DNA of 64,000 nucleotides from Flavobacterium zhairuonense (GTDB lineage: Bacteria > Bacteroidota > Bacteroidia > Flavobacteriales > Flavobacteriaceae). Shown piece by piece: positions 1 to 10,254 of this stretch. The stretch lies in contig NZ_SJSY01000061.1 of assembly GCF_004352915.1 (NCBI RefSeq), positions 1-64,000 of the forward strand, given 5' to 3'. The translations under genes were made by a program, and so were the position numbers. The notes beneath the pieces were generated by a model. That model ran no database searches. It saw only the letters and a list, made by a program, of their open reading frames with translations, and was not told the origin of the DNA. The first letter of the stretch is position 1, and every line of letters begins with the position of its first letter.

Positions 1-3000
1 GGACGCAAATGGCTGTTCAGTGACGATCACAAACGGAGTTAATGTTCCGGCATTGAATCCTCCAACGGATTTAACATTCGCAACAACAGTTGCGGTGATC
101 TGCGGTGGTCAAGGAACAGTTGATATTACGAACCATGTTGGTGGTGTATTGCCTCTAGAATATGAGATTTTATCTCCTATAACAAGAGCGAAACAGCCAG
201 GAACTACATTCGGTAATCTTGATCCGGGAACTTATGTATTCCAGGTTACAGATAATAATGGATGTACATATACAGAATCATATACAGTTGATCCAGTAAT
301 CAATATTACGGTTGCAGGTGAACTTGTTAAAAATGTTTCTTGTAATAGTGGCTCAGATGGTGTTATCAAGTTTACAGTAGGAAATAAAGCTGGCGGTTAT
401 ACGGCTTCTTTAAATTCTCCTTTAGGAACTCTTACTCAAGTGGGTGATGTAGTTACTGTTACTAATTTACCAGCTGGTTCTTATACACTTACAGTTACTG
501 ACGCTATAACAACTTGTACTAATACAGCAACTGTTGTTGTTGATGCGCCTGCAGTTTTAGGATTAAATATAGTTTCTCAGACAGTAGCAAATTGTTACTT
601 AGGCGCAGTGGTTACTGTTCAAGGAACTGGTGGGACTCCAGCTTATAAATATGCATTTGTTAAAGACGGAGTTACTCCGTTAGCTTCAGATTATTCAAGC
701 AATAACTATGCAGTTTTAGCTTATGATGATTTAGGTTCAAATGATTGGGATGTATATGTTCAAGATGCGAATTTGATTTGTTCTTTTAAACGTGATATAA
801 CAATTACAAAAGACGATGCACCAACAATTAATCCTAATGCAACTGTGTATTGTTACACTGGCGGTCCAGTGGCAATTACAATTGATGGACATCAAGATTC
901 AGATATCGTAGCTCCGCCAATGTTCAGTATTGGAAATGGTTATCAAGCTAGTCCTAACTTTACATTAAATGCGCCAGGAACTTACGACTTTTATATAAAA
1001 GATGGTAATGGTTGTGTGGCACATGAACAATATGTATTAAGACAAGAACTATTATTACAGGCAACTTTAGTACAAGATTTAAATTGTACTACTAATGATG
1101 CTACAATCACATTATTAGCAACTCAAGGAACAGGTGTTTATCCGACTTTCAAAGTTTCTAAAGATGGAGGCGCGTATACAACGGTTACTTCACCGTATCA
1201 CCCAACTGTAGAAGGAACGTACACTTTCACAGTAAATGATGGTATATGTGAGGCGGTTTCTGTTCCAGTAGTGGTTACGAAGCTTACAGTGCCAATGTTC
1301 ACGACGACAGCTGTAGATGTTTTATGTAATGGTGATTTAAACGGAAGTATTACGGTTACTGGATTAAATGGTGTTGCTCCTTATAAATATAGTATTGATG
1401 GAGGATTGACTTTTGGTAATTCTAATATTTTTGCAGGATTAGGCAAAGGAACTTATTCAATTGCTGTTATAGATGCAAAAGGTTGTCCATCATTGCCAGT
1501 AAATGTTGATATCGATGAGCCAGGCGTTTTAACTGCAACTAATGTTGTTACTCAGTTTGGTTGTGATGCTTCAAATAATGCTAAAGATGCAATTGTTACA
1601 ATCAATGCAACTAACGGTACTTCACCATATAGCTATAGTTTTGATAATGGTGTAACTTTTGGAACTTCACCATCGCATGTAATAAATGCTGCTAGTACGG
1701 TTAACTATGTGGTAGTAGATATGAATGGCTGTAGAGTTTCTGGTTCAGCTACTGTTCCAGCTTACAACCCGCCAACGAATTTCAATATGACGGCTTCACC
1801 AATTTATTGTAATATTGCAGGTGGAGTTGCGACTTTGACTGTAAATTCAGTAACAGGAGGTGTTGCACCATACAATTATGCTATTATTCAGCCGGCGGCA
1901 TCGGCAACTTCTAATACAAGTGGAAGTTTTGCTAACCTATTGCCAGGAACTTATGTAGTTAGAGTTACAGACAACAATGGTTGTAGCACTTTAAATACAA
2001 TTGAAATTAAGAAAGCTAGCGAAATTAATGTTGAAGCTCAATTATTAAGTGATGTTTTATGTAATGGAGGAACAACAGGTTCAATCGCATTTACAGTAAG
2101 TAATTACATTACAGCTGGAAATTACGATTTTGCATTGTCTCCAAATAACGGAACATTTACTCAAACAGGAGATGTGATTACTTATACAGGATTAACAGCT
2201 GCAAATTATACGTTCACGGTTACAGATAGAACTTCTGGATGTACAGATAATGTGACTAACTTCTTAGTTAATCAGCCAACTACTCCATTAAGTTTTACAA
2301 TGAGCGCGACAAACATTTCTTGTAATAATAAAAATGCAACTATTACAGTAACAGCTGCAGGCGGAACACCTGCTTACAGTTATGCTGCTGTAGTTAGCGG
2401 AAGTGGTACTCCAACAACGTTTACTACTGATAACAAATTAGTAGTTGATACGAATTTTGGAACTGCATGGGATGTTTATGTAAGAGATCTTAACGGATGT
2501 AATACTTTGGCACAAACTATAAACATTTTGACTGATGCGCTTCCAAGTGCAATCACTGCAAATGTTACGAGTCAATGTCCAAGCGCAACAGGAACTTATG
2601 AGATTGTTGTTTCTGCTACAGGAAAAGCGCCTCTAGAATATAGTATTGGTGGTGGATTCCAGTCAAGCCCATCATTCCAAGTAAATTCTTCAGGATCTTA
2701 TGATGTAACGGTTAGAGATGGAAATGGATGTACGGTTACCGTTACTGGTGCAGTAAACATTCAAGGCGCTCTTGATTTACAATTAGATGTTCAGCAATTG
2801 CCAAGCTGTGATTTCCCTAATAGTGGCCGAATCGTAGCTAAAGCTACTGGAGGCTCTGGAAATTATAGATATACTTCAGGTGCTTATATTCCTGTAGTTG
2901 CTGGAACAACTGCATCATTCAACACCATGCCAGCAGGTTCTCATACAATAACTGTTGAGGATTTGACAACTGGATGTAAAGATGTTGTTACTGTTGAATT

Positions 3001-6000
3001 ATCAGCACCAACAATTATTACAGGTCTGAGCTTAGAGAAAACAGATGTGAAATGTGCAGGTGGTTCTGATGGTTTAATCATTGTTAACTTGGCACCAAGT
3101 GCTCCAGGCGTAAATGATAACCCAATCTATAAATACACTTTAACAGGAACTACCACTGGTGGAGTTCCGGTGAGTATAGTTGGCCAAGAATCAAATGTTT
3201 TTGATAATCTTCAAGCAGGAGATTATACAGTGAGAGTAACTTCAGGAAGAGGTTGTAATGCTCAGGTAGATACAAGAATTAGCCAGCCGAGTGCGCTTGT
3301 AGTAAATGCTCCGACGGTTACACCTTTTGGATGTACTGCAGGAACAAACACAACAAATTTTGCAAGAATTACGGTTAATTCAGTTTCTGGTGGAACGGTT
3401 CCTTATATTCTTTATGAATTCAGTAAAAACGGAAAAGTGGTTCAAAGCAGCAGTTCAAATGTTTACGATGAAACAGATCTTGCTGGTGGATCTTACTCTG
3501 TAAGAGTGGTAGACAGCAATGGTTGTGATGCTACAACAACTGCTCCGATAACAATTGGATCTTTCATTACAATGACTGATTTAAATGTTAATGTGGTTGC
3601 TCCAATTACTTGTGTTACAAACGAAACTATTCAGGTTTCTGTAACAACGGCTGGCGGAACTCCTACAGGATTAGTTTATACAATTGCAGGTATAGATGGA
3701 ACAGTTTTCAATCAGACAAATCCAACGGGATTATTCTCTGGATTGCCAATTGGAGGCTATGCAATTACTGTCTTCAACCCAACAACTGGATGTATAATTA
3801 AGGACTACCATTATGTGAATGATGCGAATACTTTTGAAATCAAAGTAACGCCAGTAAATGTTGAGTTATGTTATGGAGCTGCTGACGGAAGCGTTGATTT
3901 AACTTTTGTTGACAATATATTGAATCCTGGAAATGAAGCGGGTGCATTTACATATAGTATTGCAGGTCCGGTTCCAAGTTCTGGAACTTCATCAAATGCT
4001 GGGCCTGTTAGAATTTCAGGTTTAAGAGCGGGTCAATATACAGTAACCGCTAAGTTGGTTAACAGTCCAGAATGTACAGTTACAAATGTATTTACAATTG
4101 TTCAGCCTCAAAGTCAGTTAGTAGTGACTACAACTAAGTCTGAAATTACTTGTATTACTGGTAACAATGATGGCGAGATTTCTGCGTCAGCAACTGGTGG
4201 ATGGGGTCCAAACTATCAATACGAGTTAGTAGGTCCTACAGTTCATATTGCATACTCTGATAAATTTGAGTTTAATGGTTTAGCAGCTGGAAATTATACG
4301 ATTAATGTTAAAGATGAAAAAGGATGTATTGCTACAACTAACGTTCAGTTAGTAGTTCCTGCTCCTATAGTGGTTACAGCGAGTGCAAATGCCTCAATGT
4401 TATCATGTTTCGGAAGTAAAGATGGTGTAATTACAGTTAATCAGCCAACAGGCGGACAAGGAAGCAACTACATGTACACATTGAACATCGTATCTGCAAA
4501 TCCAGTTATTGTTTCGGGACCACAATCAGGTAGAGTATTCTCTAACCTAAGCGCTGGAACTTATACAGTAACAGTTACTGATGGATATTCTTGTGAGGCA
4601 ACTTCTGCAAATATTGTTATAAGTGAGCCTACTGAGGTGAAACCAGTTTTAGTGCTTTCAAGAGCGCAGACATGTCAAACATTATCTCAAATCACATTAA
4701 GTGCAGAAGGAGGAAATGCGCCTTACACTTATAGTACTTCTGCTAATTTTGCAACAGTTATTGGATCATTTACATCATCGGTATCATTTGATGTTCCTGT
4801 AGGTAAATATCAATACTATGTGAAAGATGCTAATGGATGTGTTGGATATATTTCTAATGAAATCAATATTGAACCATTAGTTCCTCTAACTCTTGATTTA
4901 GATGTTACAAACGCAGTAGTTAAATGTCAAGGAGAAACAACAGGAGTAATTGTTGCAAAAGCTATTGGAGGTCTCGGAAACTATAGATATACTTTGTTGA
5001 ATAATGCAGGAACAGCAATTCGTCCAGCTCAGACGGAAGGAAGATTTGAAAATCTTGCAATTGGAACATACAGCGTGAAAGTTGATAGCCAAGATTGTAC
5101 ATTTACATCAAAAGCTATTATTATTACAGAACCAGCAACGCCGGTAACTGCGCAATTTAATGTAACAAATGTTTCTTGTTTCGGTGAAAACAATGGTAAA
5201 TTGGAGGTTCTTGCTTCTGGTGGAACAGGAGTTATTAAATATGCGCTTTCTCCAGACTTGAATCAATTTGATGATGTTCACGTATTCGAGAAATTAGCAC
5301 CTGGTAATTACCAAGTAATTGTTCAGGATGCAAACGGATGTTTCATTTTGCATGATTTCACAATCACGCAACCAGAATTATTAAGAGGAAAAGAAGTTCC
5401 AAACTCTATGATTCCAGAAGTTTGCGTTGGCGATAAAGATGGTGCATTTAGTGTTGAAATTTTAGGTGGTACTGCTCCGTACAAAGTAAGTCTTGACGTT
5501 GAAAAAGGACCATTTACTGACGGTGCTGCAGGTCAAACAATATTTGACTTTACTAACCTGACTGGCGGTAAACACACAGTTTACTTTACGGATGCGGCTG
5601 GATGTATGAACTATGTTGAGATTAACATGCCATTGCCGGTTGTTTTAGATCCAAAAGCAGAGATAAATTATGACTGTGTGGATAATCATGCTGCTAACAG
5701 AGTAACAATAACTGTGGATGCAAGTATCACAAACCCAGCTGATGTAGATTATAAACTTGACGGAACTGGTGCTTACCAAGCAAGTAATATTTTCACTAAT
5801 GTTGCTCCAGGTAATCACTACGTTACAGCTAGACATACTAACGGATGTGAAGTTCCGACAGTGAGTTTCGAAATTAAAGCTGTTCAGCCATTAGCAATCT
5901 CTTTAGCTGCAGGCAAACCTGAAATGAACGTAATTTCAGTAACTGCTACAGGTGGAGCTCCAGCTTATGAATATAGTTTCAATGGAGAACCGTTTAGCTC

Positions 6001-6367
6001 TTCTACTAATTTCAAAATCTACAAATCTGGAGATTATGTGGTAGTCGTGAGAGATCAAAATGGTTGTACGGCGACTATTACGGTACCAGCGATATATGTT
6101 GATGTTTGCTTAGACAATTACTTTACGCCTAACGGAGATGGTGTTTATGATACTTGGGGACCTGGTTGTACAAATATTTACAACAATCTTGAATTCTCAA
6201 TCTTCGACAGATACGGTCGTGTAATTGCTAAATATCACTATGGTCAAAAATGGGACGGAAGATACAATGGAGAAGAATTGCCTTCAGGTGATTACTGGTA
6301 TGTTCTTAAACTAAATGACGAGAAAGATGCAAGAGAGTTTGTTGGACATTTCACATTATACAGATAA
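1..6367 (+). CDS. sprB: SprB-type gliding motility adhesin, C-terminal part (5' end outside window)
   Basis: The reading frame is open from base 2 to the stop at 6365-6367, giving 2121 residues with no real start in the window; upstream codons already read DANGC, a repeat end. The protein is built of many repeats of about 80-95 residues. Each has a C-N-G/S-x-x-G-x-I strand, a GG-x-PY-x-YS turn and a closing Y-x-V-x-V-x-D-x-N-G-C segment; at least 20 such ends can be counted. The last ~90 residues form the CHU_C / type B sorting domain (FTPNGDGVYDTW, then FDRYGRVI, KWDGRYNG, LPSGDYWY), the signal for export by the type IX system. In F. johnsoniae SprB is a ~6500-residue surface adhesin carried along the cell by the gliding motor. 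sprF follows 17-43 bases downstream. The repeats and sorting domain are seen; the name rests on the repeats plus the sprF neighbour. Confidence 0.9.
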   Translation, partial: DANGCSVTITNGVNVPALNPPTDLTFATTVAVICGGQGTVDITNHVGGVLPLEYEILSPITRAKQPGTTFGNLDPGTYVFQVTDNNGCTYTESYTVDPVINITVAGELVKNVSCNSGSDGVIKFTVGNKAGGYTASLNSPLGTLTQVGDVVTVTNLPAGSYTLTVTDAITTCTNTATVVVDAPAVLGLNIVSQTVANCYLGAVVTVQGTGGTPAYKYAFVKDGVTPLASDYSSNNYAVLAYDDLGSNDWDVYVQDANLICSFKRDITITKDDAPTINPNATVYCYTGGPVAITIDGHQDSDIVAPPMFSIGNGYQASPNFTLNAPGTYDFYIKDGNGCVAHEQYVLRQELLLQATLVQDLNCTTNDATITLLATQGTGVYPTFKVSKDGGAYTTVTSPYHPTVEGTYTFTVNDGICEAVSVPVVVTKLTVPMFTTTAVDVLCNGDLNGSITVTGLNGVAPYKYSIDGGLTFGNSNIFAGLGKGTYSIAVIDAKGCPSLPVNVDIDEPGVLTATNVVTQFGCDASNNAKDAIVTINATNGTSPYSYSFDNGVTFGTSPSHVINAASTVNYVVVDMNGCRVSGSATVPAYNPPTNFNMTASPIYCNIAGGVATLTVNSVTGGVAPYNYAIIQPAASATSNTSGSFANLLPGTYVVRVTDNNGCSTLNTIEIKKASEINVEAQLLSDVLCNGGTTGSIAFTVSNYITAGNYDFALSPNNGTFTQTGDVITYTGLTAANYTFTVTDRTSGCTDNVTNFLVNQPTTPLSFTMSATNISCNNKNATITVTAAGGTPAYSYAAVVSGSGTPTTFTTDNKLVVDTNFGTAWDVYVRDLNGCNTLAQTINILTDALPSAITANVTSQCPSATGTYEIVVSATGKAPLEYSIGGGFQSSPSFQVNSSGSYDVTVRDGNGCTVTVTGAVNIQGALDLQLDVQQLPSCDFPNSGRIVAKATGGSGNYRYTSGAYIPVVAGTTASFNTMPAGSHTITVEDLTTGCKDVVTVELSAPTIITGLSLEKTDVKCAGGSDGLIIVNLAPSAPGVNDNPIYKYTLTGTTTGGVPVSIVGQESNVFDNLQAGDYTVRVTSGRGCNAQVDTRISQPSALVVNAPTVTPFGCTAGTNTTNFARITVNSVSGGTVPYILYEFSKNGKVVQSSSSNVYDETDLAGGSYSVRVVDSNGCDATTTAPITIGSFITMTDLNVNVVAPITCVTNETIQVSVTTAGGTPTGLVYTIAGIDGTVFNQTNPTGLFSGLPIGGYAITVFNPTTGCIIKDYHYVNDANTFEIKVTPVNVELCYGAADGSVDLTFVDNILNPGNEAGAFTYSIAGPVPSSGTSSNAGPVRISGLRAGQYTVTAKLVNSPECTVTNVFTIVQPQSQLVVTTTKSEITCITGNNDGEISASATGGWGPNYQYELVGPTVHIAYSDKFEFNGLAAGNYTINVKDEKGCIATTNVQLVVPAPIVVTASANASMLSCFGSKDGVITVNQPTGGQGSNYMYTLNIVSANPVIVSGPQSGRVFSNLSAGTYTVTVTDGYSCEATSANIVISEPTEVKPVLVLSRAQTCQTLSQITLSAEGGNAPYTYSTSANFATVIGSFTSSVSFDVPVGKYQYYVKDANGCVGYISNEINIEPLVPLTLDLDVTNAVVKCQGETTGVIVAKAIGGLGNYRYTLLNNAGTAIRPAQTEGRFENLAIGTYSVKVDSQDCTFTSKAIIITEPATPVTAQFNVTNVSCFGENNGKLEVLASGGTGVIKYALSPDLNQFDDVHVFEKLAPGNYQVIVQDANGCFILHDFTITQPELLRGKEVPNSMIPEVCVGDKDGAFSVEILGGTAPYKVSLDVEKGPFTDGAAGQTIFDFTNLTGGKHTVYFTDAAGCMNYVEINMPLPVVLDPKAEINYDCVDNHAANRVTITVDASITNPADVDYKLDGTGAYQASNIFTNVAPGNHYVTARHTNGCEVPTVSFEIKAVQPLAISLAAGKPEMNVISVTATGGAPAYEYSFNGEPFSSSTNFKIYKSGDYVVVVRDQNGCTATITVPAIYVDVCLDNYFTPNGDGVYDTWGPGCTNIYNNLEFSIFDRYGRVIAKYHYGQKWDGRYNGEELPSGDYWYVLKLNDEKDAREFVGHFTLYR

Positions 6368-6410
6368 CAAAATTTGAGCCCCAATGATGTTATCTAAAAA
6401 AATTATTACA

Positions 6411-7385
6411 ATGAAAAAGTTTATTTTATCCCTAGTACTCATGGCTGTAACAACAAGTTACAGCCAAGAGTTAAACCTACCAGTGTTTACACAGTATTTA
6501 GCTGATAACCCGTTTGTGCTTTCGCCTGCTTATGCTGGTATTGGAGATAACCTTCGAATTAGAGCCAATGGTTTGACGCAATGGGTTGGTATTAAAGATG
6601 CGCCTGAAAACCAATCTTTATATGCCGATTTTAGAATCTTAGATCGTTCTGGGGTTGGAATTTCGCTTTACAATGATAAAAACGGATACACAAGACAAAC
6701 TGGTGCCAAAGTTTCATTTGCGCATCACTTGATTTTGGATTATTATGCTAAAATGTATCTGTCTTTTGGTATTTCGTATAACTTCAACAGTTTCAGAATT
6801 GATATCGATGAGTTTAACAATACTATCGAGCATCCAATTCTTGATCCATCGGTAACAGATAATCGTTATACAGGAAACAATAACTTTGACCTTAGTGCAT
6901 TGTATCGTTATAAGAACTTTTATTTGAGTTTCAATGCCAACAACGTTTTAAAGAAAAATGTAGATAAATACCGTGGAGTAGAGCCTAACTTGCTTTCAAA
7001 CTATCAAGTTTACACAGGATATATATTTAACGACGGAGAAAATAGACGAATCGAATACGAACCATCTGTATTCTTTCAATACTTTGCTAGTGATAAACGT
7101 TCTACTACCGATTTCAACTTCAAGTACAGACGTTACAATCGTTATGAAGATTACTATTGGGTTGGAGTTTCGTATCGTATGTTGAATGACCAGTTTCCAA
7201 AACCATTATCAGTTGGGCCAATGGCAGGTTTCATGAAATCTAGATTTTACTTTGGATATTCGTACCAAGTCATGTTCAACGATCTTGGAAATTACAATAC
7301 GGGTACTCACGTAGTAACTATAGGTTTTGATTTCTTGCAGGCTATCAGTAACTGTCCTTGTACGCAGAGTCCGGTTCACGATTAA
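6411..7385 (+). CDS. sprF: SprF/PorP family outer-membrane protein
   Basis: PorP/SprF family membrane protein of 324 residues, needed in F. johnsoniae to bring its partner SprB through the type IX system and hold it at the surface. I chose ATG 6411 because it begins a normal signal peptide (MKKFILSLVLMAVTTSYSQ) and the ORF's earlier ATGs at 6384 and 6387 would add a basic extension. After cleavage the protein starts ELNLPVFTQYLADNPFVLSPAYAG, a stretch typical of the family, and continues as alternating beta strands rich in Tyr, Phe and Arg. It lies directly behind the adhesin on the same strand, so it is probably cotranscribed. Family is clear; the specific pairing is inferred from adjacency. 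Confidence 0.9.
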   Translation: MKKFILSLVLMAVTTSYSQELNLPVFTQYLADNPFVLSPAYAGIGDNLRIRANGLTQWVGIKDAPENQSLYADFRILDRSGVGISLYNDKNGYTRQTGAKVSFAHHLILDYYAKMYLSFGISYNFNSFRIDIDEFNNTIEHPILDPSVTDNRYTGNNNFDLSALYRYKNFYLSFNANNVLKKNVDKYRGVEPNLLSNYQVYTGYIFNDGENRRIEYEPSVFFQYFASDKRSTTDFNFKYRRYNRYEDYYWVGVSYRMLNDQFPKPLSVGPMAGFMKSRFYFGYSYQVMFNDLGNYNTGTHVVTIGFDFLQAISNCPCTQSPVHD

Positions 7386-7465
7386 GAAGAACAAAACCAT
7401 TTCTTAGGCTAAATAAGCCATTATTACAAAGCGAGTCGCAACATTATGTGTTTTTACCGCAATAA

Positions 7466-7497
7466 TTTGAAATAAACTTACAATAACATTAAATTTG
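7466..7497 (+). promoter_or_regulatory. Bacteroidetes-type promoter of the LytS/LytTR pair
   Basis: TTTG at 7466-7469 is followed after 20 bases by TAAATTTG at 7490-7497. This matches the -33 TTG / -7 TAnnTTTG consensus of Flavobacterium. Transcription would start near 7501, about 43 bases before the kinase start. Confidence 0.7.
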
Positions 7498-7543
7498 AAT
7501 AGTATCACTTTGCATCGTCAAAATGATAAATCAAATTTGATTT

Positions 7544-8635
7544 ATGAAAGCAAAATTTTCACTTTATGCGAAACACATTGTTTTGTGCCTCGCTTTTCTT
7601 TTTTTGCCGTATGCCTTTACATCGACAAATACCATTTTCTCGTTGCCGCATTTATACACAAACGCGCACGATCGTATTTACTTTTTCATCTATTTTACAC
7701 TGCTTTGCTTTTTCTATTTTAACTATTACTACTTAATTCCGAAATTCTATTTTTCCGAAAAGAAGTTCATATATTATTCCATCATTATTGGATTTCTTTT
7801 GTTTTTTCTTTGGATATCAACCACTTTAGATCATCCTGCCCGAAATTTTTTAGATTTTAGAAATCCTCCAGAACATTTTGAACACAATCCCGGAATATTT
7901 CCAGAACAATTTCCTCCGCCTCCTTCTTTTTTAAAAGAAGAACCTTTTGATTTTGTAGGCGGTCCGCCAACGCAATATGGACACACCGCTTTGGTTTATT
8001 TGATCGGAGTAATATCTAGTTTGCTTTTTGCTATAAGTGGAAGACTGCAGAGTGTGGAAAAAGAAAAAGTAAAATCGGAGTTGGCTTTCTTGAAAGCACA
8101 AATCAATCCTCATTTCTTATTCAATACTTTGAACAGCATTTATGCCTTGGCTTTAAAAAAAGATGATAAGACGCCCGATGCCGTTGTGCAGCTTTCAGAA
8201 TTAATGCGTTACATCATGACCAATTCAAATGATGAAGTTATTGACTTGACCAAAGAAATAAACTACATCAATAACTTTATCTCTTTGCAAAAAACACGAT
8301 TAGGAAATACCGTTTTAGTAGATTATAAAGTTGATGGAAATACTTTTGGAAAACAAATCACACCGCTTATTTTAATATCTTTTATCGAAAATGCATTCAA
8401 ATATGGTGTAAATCCAGATCAAACTTCTGAAATTTGTATTCGTATTGATATTATCGAAGAACAGCTGACGTTATTTGTTTCTAATAAAAAGACTTTTTCA
8501 GTTCAATCAGAATCTGGAATTGGACTTCAGAATACTATCGAAAGACTAAAATTGGTTTATCCAAACAAACATCAGCTCAAAATAGAAGATACGCTTGAAA
8601 AGTATGTTGTCAATTTATCTATTAAACTAGGATGA
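7544..8635 (+). CDS. LytS/YehU-type sensor histidine kinase
   Basis: Membrane histidine kinase of 363 residues with the His_kinase (PF06580) architecture. Hydrophobic segments lie near residues 11-24, 45-66, 77-92 and 147-165. A proline- and phenylalanine-rich loop (about 98-142) sits between the third and fourth. A short coiled stretch leads to the phosphoacceptor motif QINPHFLFNTLN (His190). An N-box region (FIENAFKYG, about 285-293) and a GIGLQNT G-box complete a minimal HATPase. There is no PAS or HAMP domain. The stop overlaps the start of the response regulator by 4 bases (ATGA), so the two are translationally coupled. The stimulus is unknown. Confidence 0.9.
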   Translation: MKAKFSLYAKHIVLCLAFLFLPYAFTSTNTIFSLPHLYTNAHDRIYFFIYFTLLCFFYFNYYYLIPKFYFSEKKFIYYSIIIGFLLFFLWISTTLDHPARNFLDFRNPPEHFEHNPGIFPEQFPPPPSFLKEEPFDFVGGPPTQYGHTALVYLIGVISSLLFAISGRLQSVEKEKVKSELAFLKAQINPHFLFNTLNSIYALALKKDDKTPDAVVQLSELMRYIMTNSNDEVIDLTKEINYINNFISLQKTRLGNTVLVDYKVDGNTFGKQITPLILISFIENAFKYGVNPDQTSEICIRIDIIEEQLTLFVSNKKTFSVQSESGIGLQNTIERLKLVYPNKHQLKIEDTLEKYVVNLSIKLG

Positions 8636-9321
8636 TTAAAGCAATTGCATTAGATGATGAGCCATTGGCATTAGAAATTCTTCAGAGTTTATGCGAGACA
8701 ATTGATTACATAGAACTGGAAAAGGTTTTTACGAAATCGGACGAAGCGCTTAAATATCTTAAGAAATACCCAGTCGATTTGTTGTTTTTGGATATCAACA
8801 TGCCGTCGATTTCTGGTTTGGATTTTTACAAAAAGCTCCCAAACAAAACGATGGTTATTTTTACCACTGCTTATTCTGAATTTGCTGTTGAAGGTTTTAC
8901 GCTCAGTGCGACCGATTATCTTTTAAAACCCATTTCGCTTTCTCGTTTTCAGCAAGCCGCCGAAAAAGCTTTTTCACAATGGAAACAGCAGAATCAAAAC
9001 ATTGAACAACAATATCTTTTTATCCGCGCCGATTACAGTTTGATAAAAATCTTGTTTTCGGATATTTTATATATCGAAGGTTTAGACGATTACGTTAAAA
9101 TTCATATTCAAAATCAAAAAACCGTTGTGGCTAGAATGACGCTGAAATCGATGCTTCAAAAATTGCCAGAAACTGAATTTATTAGGGTTCATCGCTCGTT
9201 TATCATTCCGATTTCTAAAGTTGAAAAGATCAGAAACAAAGTAATTTTTATAGATGTCGCCGAAATTCCTATCAGCGCCAGTTATGAAGAAGCTTTTTTT
9301 GCGCTTTTGGACAAGAAATAA
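8632..9321 (+). CDS. LytTR-family response regulator
   Basis: Response regulator of 229 residues partnering the preceding LytS-type kinase. The receiver domain (1-120) has the acidic pair at DDEP (8-11), the phosphorylation site Asp54 in FLDINMPSISG, a Thr in FTTAY and Lys in LLKPIS. The C-terminal half (about 130-229) is a LytTR DNA-binding domain with the typical IEGLDDYVKIH start and a FIRVHRSFIIP segment. Such regulators bind direct repeats with the domain's beta strands rather than a helix-turn-helix. The target genes are not evident; the next gene starts 168 bases downstream. Confidence 0.92.
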   Translation: MIKAIALDDEPLALEILQSLCETIDYIELEKVFTKSDEALKYLKKYPVDLLFLDINMPSISGLDFYKKLPNKTMVIFTTAYSEFAVEGFTLSATDYLLKPISLSRFQQAAEKAFSQWKQQNQNIEQQYLFIRADYSLIKILFSDILYIEGLDDYVKIHIQNQKTVVARMTLKSMLQKLPETEFIRVHRSFIIPISKVEKIRNKVIFIDVAEIPISASYEEAFFALLDKK

Positions 9322-9489
9322 AGAAAGCTTATCCGACTTATTTTTACTACAAAAAATAAAAAATTCGCTGTTCACCTCATAAATTTTATCGTTTACCTCA
9401 AACTTTTTCCAACGCTTTAATTTCGAATAATTTTACTCGAAAATAACTGTTAATCATTCCATTGGTATAACATTTAAAAAATAAAAGCA

Positions 9490-10236
9490 ATGAAAAGAAA
9501 AGAGTTTTTAAGAGGTTTGGGTTTAATGGGAATTTCATCTTTGGCAATTCCTATTATTAACTCATGCAGTAAAGATGATGTTTCGACTGATTCTTCGACC
9601 AATACAGATTCATCTTCTGGTTCAGGTTCATCTTCAAGCGATTGTTCGGTAACTCCATCTGAAACTGCTGGACCATTTCCAACTATTACGCCTTCGTCAT
9701 TAGTAAAATCTAATATTACAATGGATCGAACAGGTGTTGCATTTACAATCAAAATCACGATTAAGAATACAAATGCAAGTTGCGTAGCTTTAAAAAATGC
9801 CATTGTAGATATTTGGCATTGTGACAAAGATGGATATTATTCTGAATATGGCGGTACTTCCATGCAGTCTGTAAATTATACTTCGGTTCACTTTTTAAGA
9901 GGAAGACAAACCACAGACGAAAACGGATTGGTAACATTTACTTCTATTTTTCCAGGTTGGTATTCTGGTCGAGCAACTCATATTCACGTACATATTTACA
10001 ATGCCAGCGGAACATCTTTGTTGGTAACTCAAATTGCTTTTCCAGAAGGTTCAAACAGTGCGGTTGCCTTAGTAAACGCATCAACAGCAAATGGCTATAC
10101 GAAGGGATTGACTGGTTACACCTATAATGCGTCTGATAATGTGTTTTCGGATTCTACTGCAAAAGAAATGTCAACTATAACTGGAAGTGTAAGTGAAGGT
10201 TTTGTTTTAACGCACACGATAAACGTTGCAGGTTAA
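9490..10236 (+). CDS. Intradiol ring-cleavage dioxygenase-like lipoprotein
   Basis: Protein of 248 residues related to the intradiol dioxygenases (PF00775), which open catechol-type rings between the two hydroxyls with non-heme Fe(III). The N-terminus (MKRKEFLRGLGLMGIS) resembles a Tat signal and ends in a lipobox, INSC, with Cys26, so the protein is probably a lipoprotein. A Ser/Thr/Asp linker (about 28-52) precedes TPSETAGPFP, the usual opening of exported family members. The likely iron ligands are present: Tyr116 or Tyr117 (DGYYS), Tyr158 (GWYSG), His164 and His166 (THIHVH), together with Arg161. No aromatic-degradation genes are nearby, so the substrate is unknown and it may act on an extracellular phenolic compound. 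The family call is firm and activity is inferred. Confidence 0.85.
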   Translation: MKRKEFLRGLGLMGISSLAIPIINSCSKDDVSTDSSTNTDSSSGSGSSSSDCSVTPSETAGPFPTITPSSLVKSNITMDRTGVAFTIKITIKNTNASCVALKNAIVDIWHCDKDGYYSEYGGTSMQSVNYTSVHFLRGRQTTDENGLVTFTSIFPGWYSGRATHIHVHIYNASGTSLLVTQIAFPEGSNSAVALVNASTANGYTKGLTGYTYNASDNVFSDSTAKEMSTITGSVSEGFVLTHTINVAG

Positions 10237-10254
10237 TGTTTAAAACGAATAAAA

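Noticed and set aside
3306-3801. Small plus-strand ORFs inside the sprB frame
   Set aside because: Out-of-frame shadows of the repeat-coding sequence with improbable composition.
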